Positions 58,836-64,000 of a DNA stretch of 64,000 nucleotides are shown here, piece after piece. Made by a program: the position numbers and the translations under genes. Source of the DNA: a bacterium. Its GTDB lineage: Bacteria; Elusimicrobiota; Elusimicrobia; UBA1565; UBA9628. The stretch lies in NCBI GenBank assembly GCA_021799485.1, contig JAJZAK010000001.1, forward strand, positions 98,458 through 162,457, in the 5' to 3' direction. The notes beneath the pieces were generated by a model. That model ran no database searches. It saw only the letters and a list, made by a program, of their open reading frames with translations, and had not been told where the DNA came from. How positions within the stretch are numbered: the stretch's first letter is position 1; each line of letters starts with the position of its first letter.

Positions 58836-59888
58836 CTATGTCCGGGACACGACGCGGGACCGGATCAGCAAGTCGGGCCCCGACCTCCGAAGCGCCGGCT
58901 TCGTCAGGACAACCGCGTCTCTCATCCGACGCGCGCCGCCCAAGAGCTTGGGGGCGATGAAGACTCGGACCTCGTCGGCGAGCCCCGCCTCCAAAAACGC
59001 CCTCCAGACCCTGGGCCCTCCCTCGACGAGGACGGAGCGGATGCGGCGGCGGCCCAGCTCGGCGACAACGGCCCTCAAGTCGACCTCCCCCCCGCTCGCC
59101 GGCAGCGAGATCACCTCGGCGCCGCGGACTCGCCCCTTCCGGACGCTCAAAATCCAGGTCGGCGCCTTCCCGTCGAGAACTTTCGCGCGGCGCGGAATCC
59201 GCAGCCGCGAATCGAGCACCAGGCGCACGGGATTGCGCCCCATCCCGCGGCTCGTGAGCTCGGGATCGTCCTCGAGGACGGTGCCGATCCCGACCAGGAC
59301 CGCGTCCGACTCGGCGCGCCACCGGCCGACGAGCTTTCGCGAGGACCCGGATGTGATCCAGCGCGACTCGCCGGAGAGGGAGGCCGGCCTGCCGTCGAGA
59401 CTCAGCGCCATTTTGAGGATGACGCGCGGCCTCAGGGACGCGGGGCGGCTCATGCGCGCTAAAAAATCGGCGTTAAGCGCGCGGCCCTCGCGATCGAGGA
59501 CGCCGGAGACCACCTCGATGCCGCGGGCGCTCATCAGGCGCTTCCCGCGTCCCGAGACGAAAGGGTTCGGGTCTCCCGCGGCATAGACCACCCGCGCGAC
59601 TCCGGCGTCGGCCAACGCCCGCGCGCAGGAGGGCGTTTTCTTCCCGGGGAACACGACGCAGGGCTCAAGGGCGACATAGGCCGCGGCGCCGCGCGAGCGC
59701 GAACCGGCGACCTTAAGAGCCTCTGCTTCCGCGTGGGGCAGGCCGTATCCGCGATGCCAGCCGGAGGCGATCAGCCGCCCCCCCTTCACGATGACGCAGC
59801 CCGCCATGGGATTTGGAAAGACGCGCCTTCGCCCGCGCGCGGCGATCTTGAGCGCCAACCGCATCCAGCGGACGTCGTCTCTCTTCAT
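58836..59888 (-). CDS. ribD: Bifunctional riboflavin deaminase/reductase RibD
   Basis: 350 residues. Deaminase domain: PNPMAGCVIVKGG, zinc motifs HAEAEAL and EPCVVFPGKKTPSCARAL. Reductase domain from about 150: RPRVILKMALSLDGRPA, SRWITSGSSRKLVGRWRAESDAVLVGIGTVLEDDP and SVLVEGGPRVWRAFLEAG. Performs the second and third riboflavin steps; encoded 1.7 kb from the other rib genes on a separate transcript with a methyltransferase whose stop overlaps this start by ATGA. Confidence 0.95.
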   Translation of the reverse strand: MKRDDVRWMRLALKIAARGRRRVFPNPMAGCVIVKGGRLIASGWHRGYGLPHAEAEALKVAGSRSRGAAAYVALEPCVVFPGKKTPSCARALADAGVARVVYAAGDPNPFVSGRGKRLMSARGIEVVSGVLDREGRALNADFLARMSRPASLRPRVILKMALSLDGRPASLSGESRWITSGSSRKLVGRWRAESDAVLVGIGTVLEDDPELTSRGMGRNPVRLVLDSRLRIPRRAKVLDGKAPTWILSVRKGRVRGAEVISLPASGGEVDLRAVVAELGRRRIRSVLVEGGPRVWRAFLEAGLADEVRVFIAPKLLGGARRMRDAVVLTKPALRRSGPDLLIRSRVVSRT

Positions 59889-61081
59889 TTCCTGGGTTTC
59901 TCAAACACCGCCATATATCCTAACAGCTTGGAGCGGCTCCAGACGAACTCGAAATCCTCCGGCACGACGCCCGTTCGAAGGAGCCTCCAGAATGCCGCGT
60001 GAAAGACCCGCGGGCGGGCGCCGCGCATCCCGGCCAGCGCCAGCCCGGCGCTCATGCCGTCCGCCGCCAATTCACGGGGCTTGATGAGAAGCGGATAGAC
60101 ATGCATGCGCGGCGGGGCGTTCCGAACGAAGCGCTCGATCCCCTTGATGCCGACGAGCCAGGAGACGGGGTTGCGGCTGATCGTATACGCGAAGAAAAGC
60201 CCCCCGGGCCTCGTGAGCCTGGCCGCCTCGCGGACCGCCGCCGAGGGATCCTCGACGTGCTCCAAAAAGTCCATCGCGCACACCGCCTCGAAGCTTCCAT
60301 CGCGGAAAGGCGGCTTGAGCGCGTCGCCCTCCACGTAATGGACGGTCGCGGTTTTGTCGCGGCCGCGGGCGACAGCCAGGCTTTTTAAGGACCGGTCGAT
60401 CCCGGTGACACGGTGCCCCGCCAGAGCCAGCGCGTTCGCCAGGAGTCCAGCGCCGCAGCCCATGTCGAGGATATCCTTCCCGCCGGGACCTAGCCTTCGG
60501 CCGATCTCCTCCACGACCCAGGAGTTCCTCAGCCTGGACTCCGCGCGCAAAATGGCGACGGGGTGATCGTGCCGTTCGTACCACCCTTCTCCGAGCTCGT
60601 CATAGAAGTCGTTGTTGATGATCTCGGCTCCCCTTTGATCCTCGGCCGCCGCGAAACGCCAAAAGGCATATTGATACGTCCCGAAGACGAAAATGCCTCC
60701 CGCGAAACTGCGGAGGAGCATCTCGCTTTCGCGGCCGCCGAAGGACCATAGGACGCCGATCGCGACGAGAGCAAGCGGATGCAGCATGAAAAGGAAGGCG
60801 TGGCAGACATGCTCCCCGGCCGCGCAGAGCCGGGCGTGGACCGGCTCGTCCTTCACGATCAGAAGCGAGGAGAAAACGGCAAGCCCGACGAAGGCCTTCA
60901 AGGCTCCGCTCGAAAATGGAAGCAGGGCCGCGATCAAGACGGCGAGGAAGTACACGGCGGTGTCGAGCGGATGGCCCCGCCTCTCCCACAACGGCAGGCC
61001 TCGGCGGCGGTGGAAATAAAATTCGTCCGTCATGATGCACGCCGCTTGAAGGCCGAGCGGAACAGCGAGATACCAATCCAT
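59885..61081 (-). CDS. Membrane domain fused to a UbiG-like SAM-dependent methyltransferase
   Basis: 398 residues. N-terminal half: about four membrane helices (1-18, 42-58, 62-76, 92-113, 124-140 are the hydrophobic stretches) with TDEFYFHRRRGLPLWERRGHPLDT, a motif of small uncharacterised membrane proteins. C-terminal half (about 155-398): NDFYDELGEGWYERHDHPVA and ILRAESRLRNSWV as in UbiG, SAM motif I ILDMGCGAG (204-212), Asp229, and DFLEHVEDP. UbiG O-methylates quinone precursors; membrane tethering would suit a lipophilic substrate, but that is inference. Starts 28 bp from the divergent speA with a shared palindromic promoter. Confidence 0.85.
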   Translation of the reverse strand: MDWYLAVPLGLQAACIMTDEFYFHRRRGLPLWERRGHPLDTAVYFLAVLIAALLPFSSGALKAFVGLAVFSSLLIVKDEPVHARLCAAGEHVCHAFLFMLHPLALVAIGVLWSFGGRESEMLLRSFAGGIFVFGTYQYAFWRFAAAEDQRGAEIINNDFYDELGEGWYERHDHPVAILRAESRLRNSWVVEEIGRRLGPGGKDILDMGCGAGLLANALALAGHRVTGIDRSLKSLAVARGRDKTATVHYVEGDALKPPFRDGSFEAVCAMDFLEHVEDPSAAVREAARLTRPGGLFFAYTISRNPVSWLVGIKGIERFVRNAPPRMHVYPLLIKPRELAADGMSAGLALAGMRGARPRVFHAAFWRLLRTGVVPEDFEFVWSRSKLLGYMAVFEKPRK

Positions 61082-61087
61082 GAAAGC

Positions 61088-61107
61088 GGCGATTATATAT
61101 AATCGCC
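61088..61107. promoter_or_regulatory. Perfect 20-bp palindrome with a -10 element on each strand, divergent promoter
   Basis: GGCGATTATATATAATCGCC reads the same on both strands. TATAAT on the plus strand (61098-61103) is six bases before the speA GTG; TATAAT on the minus strand (61097-61092) is ten bases before the methyltransferase ATG. The intergenic space is 28 bp, leaving no room for separate promoters or ribosome-binding sites. Confidence 0.65.
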
Positions 61108-61109
61108 TG

Positions 61110-63098
61110 GTGGCGAACGGTTCGGCTCATGGCGCGTGGAGCCCCGAGGACTCCGCGTCCCTCTATAACCTGAAGGGCTGGGGCGGCAAATACTTCGGCG
61201 TCGCCGGCGACGGGCATCTCGTCGCCCAAACCCGCCGCGGCGTCGAAGGCGCGATCGACGTGAAGCGCGTCGTGGACGACGTCGTCTCGCGAGGCATCAA
61301 GCTCCCGGTCCTCATCCGCTTCCAGGACATCCTGCGCCACCGCGTGGAGATCCTCAACGAGTCCTTCACGAAGGCGATTTCCCAGAGCCAGTACCAAGGG
61401 AAATTCCTCGGGGTCTACCCCATCAAGGTCAATCAGCTCCGGGAGGTCGTCGAGGAAATCGCCGACGCGGGGGAGCCCTACCGCTTCGGCCTTGAAGCGG
61501 GATCGAAGGGCGAGCTCATGGCGGTGCTGGCCATGAACGCCAACGACTCCCTGACGATCGTCAACGGCTACAAGGACGAGGCCATGATCCGCCTCGCCCT
61601 CCTGGGCCTCAAGCTCGGCCGCCGCGTCATCGTCGTGGTCGAGAAGCCCCAGGAATTGGGGATGCTCCTCAGGCTCGCGCGCGAGGAAGGCGTCAAGCCT
61701 CTCATCGGCCTGCGCGCCAAGCTCCAGACCCAGGGCACGGGCAAATGGAAATACTCGGCCGGCCACTCGGCCAAATTCGGCTTGACGACGCCGGAGCTTC
61801 TCGCGGCCTTCGAGGAGATCCGGGCCGCCTCCGCCCTCGACCGCGTCCAGCTCCTCCACTTCCACATCGGATCGCAAGTCACCGACATCCAGGCGATCAA
61901 GGACGCCGTCAAAGAGGCCGCCAGAATCTACGCCAAGCTGCGCCAGAAAGGCCTTCCTCTCGAATTCCTCGACTGCGGCGGCGGGCTCGGGGTCGACTAC
62001 GACGGCACCCACACGACGTCCGACGCCTCGACGAACTACACGCTCAAGGAATACGCCGCGAGCGTCGTCCAAACCGTGCAGGAGGTCTGCCGGCAGGAGA
62101 AAGTCCCGGAACCCGATCTCGTCACCGAGTCCGGCAGATCCCTGACGGCGCATCACTCCGTCGTCATCGTCAACGCCTTCGGCGCCGTCGCGGGGACCTG
62201 CGGCTTTCCTCTCAAGGAGACGCCCGATGAGGCCGAAGGAGTCAAGGCGATTCGCAAGCTCATCCGCGATTTAGACGCGAAGACCCTCGCTCCCGCCTAC
62301 CATGAGGCGGCCGGCCGGCTCTCGGAGGCGGAGGCTCTCTTCAAGCTCGGTTTTTTATCCCTCGAGGACAAGGCCAAGATCGAGGCCCTCTGGGGCGAGT
62401 TCGTCGAGAAGCTCGGGGAATTGGCTCCCCGGTCGAAAAACACGCCCGAGGAGGTCGCCGCGGCGGCGCAATCCCTGAGGGACCAATACCTGTGCAATTT
62501 CTCCCTCTTCCAGTCCCTCCCCGACTCCTGGGCGATCGGCCAGGTCTTCCCCATCATTCCGATTCACAGGCTGGAGGAGCAGCCCGCCAAGCGGGCGGCC
62601 TTGATCGACATCACCTGCGACTCGGACGGCAAGATCACGCGCTTCGCCTGCGCGAAGCGGGCCGGCGCCGGCCTTCCCCTCCACGATCTCGTGCCGGGCG
62701 AGCCTTATTACCTGGGCATTTTCCTCGTGGGCGCCTACCAGGCGACCATGGGCGACATCCACAACCTTTTCGGCCGCGTGAGCGAAGTTCACGTCTTCTC
62801 GGACCGCAGCGTTCCCGGAGGCTACTATTTCGACAAGATCATTCCCGGGCAGACCGTCCGCCAGGTCCTTTCCGACGTCCAGTACAGCGATGTCGAGCTC
62901 GTGGGCAAGGTCCGCGCCGCGGTCGACGCCCGCGTGCGCGCCGGCGAACTCAAGCCCAGCGAGGGAGCCGAACTCATGAGCCGCTATGAGGCGATCATGG
63001 ACGAATACCCCTATTTCGACCCGGGAGGTCCGGCCGCCAAGCGCCGCTCGGGAGACGTCAAGGCCGCCGCCTCCGTCGCCGCGTCCGCCAAGCCCTGA
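61110..63098 (+). CDS. speA: Biosynthetic arginine decarboxylase
   Basis: 662 residues, full length for the PLP fold-III SpeA family. Seen: SLYNLKGWGGKYFGV near the start, the PLP lysine in GVYPIKVNQLREVVEE (about 106), ELMAVLAMNANDSLTIVNGYKD, FHIGSQVTDIQAIK, CGGGLGVDYDGT, TESGRSLTAHHSV and GAYQATMGDIHNLFG. Makes agmatine for polyamine synthesis. The GTG 61110 is used because a -10 element ends six bases before it; an in-frame ATG at 61080 overlaps the divergent start codon. It overlaps fixC by TGATG. Confidence 0.95.
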   Translation: MANGSAHGAWSPEDSASLYNLKGWGGKYFGVAGDGHLVAQTRRGVEGAIDVKRVVDDVVSRGIKLPVLIRFQDILRHRVEILNESFTKAISQSQYQGKFLGVYPIKVNQLREVVEEIADAGEPYRFGLEAGSKGELMAVLAMNANDSLTIVNGYKDEAMIRLALLGLKLGRRVIVVVEKPQELGMLLRLAREEGVKPLIGLRAKLQTQGTGKWKYSAGHSAKFGLTTPELLAAFEEIRAASALDRVQLLHFHIGSQVTDIQAIKDAVKEAARIYAKLRQKGLPLEFLDCGGGLGVDYDGTHTTSDASTNYTLKEYAASVVQTVQEVCRQEKVPEPDLVTESGRSLTAHHSVVIVNAFGAVAGTCGFPLKETPDEAEGVKAIRKLIRDLDAKTLAPAYHEAAGRLSEAEALFKLGFLSLEDKAKIEALWGEFVEKLGELAPRSKNTPEEVAAAAQSLRDQYLCNFSLFQSLPDSWAIGQVFPIIPIHRLEEQPAKRAALIDITCDSDGKITRFACAKRAGAGLPLHDLVPGEPYYLGIFLVGAYQATMGDIHNLFGRVSEVHVFSDRSVPGGYYFDKIIPGQTVRQVLSDVQYSDVELVGKVRAAVDARVRAGELKPSEGAELMSRYEAIMDEYPYFDPGGPAAKRRSGDVKAAASVAASAKP

Positions 63099-64000
63099 TG
63101 TCCGACAGCTACGACTCGATCGTCGTGGGCGCCGGGCCGGCCGGCGTCTCCGCCGCGATCACGATGGCTCGGGCGGGCCTCAAGGTCCTCGTCCTCGAGC
63201 GAGGCGAATATCCGGGCGCCAAGAACGTCCAGGGGGCCGTCCTTTATTCGCGCATGCTTCACGAGATCGTCCCCGAATTCTGGAAGGATCCCCAGGCCCC
63301 CGTCGAGCGCCCGGTCGTCGAGCAGAAGATGTGCGTCACGACCGAGGACTCCTGGATCACGGTCGGCTACAAATCGCTCAAGTTTCTCCAGGACGTCCCC
63401 AACTGCTTCACGATCATCCGGGTCCGCTTCGACCAATGGTACGCGAAAAAAGCCGAGGAGGCGGGAGCCGAGCTTTTCGCCGGCGTCATGGTCCAGGATC
63501 TCGTCAAGAAGGACGGCCGCGTCGTCGGCATCAAGACTTCCGACGGCGACGAGCTTCTGGCCTCCGCCGTCGTCGCCGCGGACGGCGTCAACTCGATCAT
63601 CGCCCAGAAGGCGGGCGTGCGCCGGGAGCTGAAACCGAGCGAGGTCGCCCTGGGCGCCAAGGAGGTGATCGCGCTTTCCTCCTCCGTCATCGAGGACCGA
63701 TTCCAGCTCAATCCCGGCGAGGGCTCGACGATGGAGATGTTCGGCGCGACATCCCTGGGCATGCTGGGCTATGTCTTCCTCTATACGAACAAGGAAAGCG
63801 TCTCCTTGGGGGTCGGCTGCAAGCTGTCCGACTACCAGAAAAAAGGCCTGCGTCCCTCGGATCATCTGGAGATCGTCAAGAAGCATCCCTTGATCGCGAA
63901 GCTCATCTCGGGCGGCAAGACTCTCGAATATTCCGCCCATCTCATCCCCGAGGGAGGCCTCCCCTCCATGCCGCCGTTGGTTTCCGACGGGCTTTTAATC
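63098..64000 (+). CDS. fixC: Electron-transfer flavoprotein:quinone oxidoreductase (FixC/ETF-QO family), partial
   Basis: 301 residues before the right edge. Seen: the FAD motif YDSIVVGAGPAGVSAAITMARAG, VLERGEYPGAKNVQG, VVAADGVNSIIAQKAG, EVALGAKEVIAL and the quinone-binding Gly-rich region FGATSLGMLGYVFLYTN. FixC carries electrons from the ETF FixAB to quinone. The ATG overlaps the speA stop. The ferredoxin-like FixX and the ETF subunits, if present, lie beyond the window. Confidence 0.93.
   Translation, partial: MSDSYDSIVVGAGPAGVSAAITMARAGLKVLVLERGEYPGAKNVQGAVLYSRMLHEIVPEFWKDPQAPVERPVVEQKMCVTTEDSWITVGYKSLKFLQDVPNCFTIIRVRFDQWYAKKAEEAGAELFAGVMVQDLVKKDGRVVGIKTSDGDELLASAVVAADGVNSIIAQKAGVRRELKPSEVALGAKEVIALSSSVIEDRFQLNPGEGSTMEMFGATSLGMLGYVFLYTNKESVSLGVGCKLSDYQKKGLRPSDHLEIVKKHPLIAKLISGGKTLEYSAHLIPEGGLPSMPPLVSDGLLI

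Noticed and set aside
61080-61109. ATG at 61080 as the speA start
   Set aside because: It overlaps the divergent methyltransferase start codon by two bases and lies upstream of the -10 palindrome; the GTG at 61110 avoids both problems.

Overview
The window is a continuous stretch of GC-rich chromosome (clearly above 60% G+C by eye) from a Gram-negative bacterium. It has a secretin, lipoprotein-free outer-membrane proteins, OmpA-like domains and a complete type IV pilus / type II secretion core. Genes are dense, often overlap by 1-8 bases, and many of their closest family members are ordinary housekeeping proteins. No rRNA or marker gene fixes the phylum. An uncultivated lineage of the Elusimicrobiota kind would fit the gene mix, but that is a guess. 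There is no prophage, CRISPR array or intact transposon; mobile DNA is limited to one MITE-like element and a few decayed fragments.

Layout. 1-9406 (reverse strand): one long pilus/secretion operon, read as OmpA-like periplasmic protein, pilM-pilN fusion, pilO, pilP, pilQ secretin, pilB ATPase, pilC, with a 267-bp inverted-repeat element between pilQ and pilB. 9570-17827 (reverse): O-antigen-ligase/TPR membrane protein, tRNA-Thr, bcp peroxiredoxin, pgk, arginase, gap, thrS, tRNA-Val. 17807-18592: truncated transposase. 18578-21627 (forward): exonuclease, both E1 subunits of a 2-oxoacid dehydrogenase, a small secreted protein. 21729-23344: small secreted and outer-membrane proteins and a NUDIX hydrolase. 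23337-30025 (reverse): kbl, tdh, proline dehydrogenase, smc. 30231-33047: FBPA/P-type fructose bisphosphatase homologue and an ABC-2 exporter. 33460-34274: a secreted helical protein with its own promoter and terminator. 34296-43132: carB facing carA, mtnA with a class II aldolase, a PP2C phosphatase coupled to a CHASE2 pseudokinase. 43158-46236: cold-shock protein, SWIB protein, tRNA-Val, remnants of an ORF6N gene and possibly a methylase, a phospholipase-D-like protein. 46318-49752 (reverse): aprB-aprA-sat. 49856-50862: response regulator and gpmA. 50866-57118 (reverse): ribE-ribBA-ribH-nusB-ligA-purH, all overlapping. 57206-64000: ACT-like protein, DUF423, unknown membrane protein, ribD, membrane-fused methyltransferase, speA and the start of fixC.

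How it works together. The window supplies lower glycolysis/gluconeogenesis (gap, pgk, gpmA, FBPA/P homologue), riboflavin synthesis (ribE, ribBA, ribH, ribD), amino-acid breakdown (threonine to glycine plus acetyl-CoA, proline oxidation, arginine hydrolysis and decarboxylation), and electron input to the quinone pool (ETF-QO). It also holds the adenylylsulfate reductase/ATP sulfurylase half of dissimilatory sulfur metabolism.

Three themes deserve attention. First, several proteins keep a family fold but have lost the catalytic residues expected of it: the CHASE2 kinase-like protein, the PurH homologue at both active sites, and the FBPA/P homologue at its aldolase motif. Second, two divergent gene pairs are separated by only 27-28 bp built around a palindrome that puts a -10 element on each strand, and several genes look leaderless. 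Third, tRNA genes are packed directly against or into coding genes, with one stop codon lying inside a tRNA.
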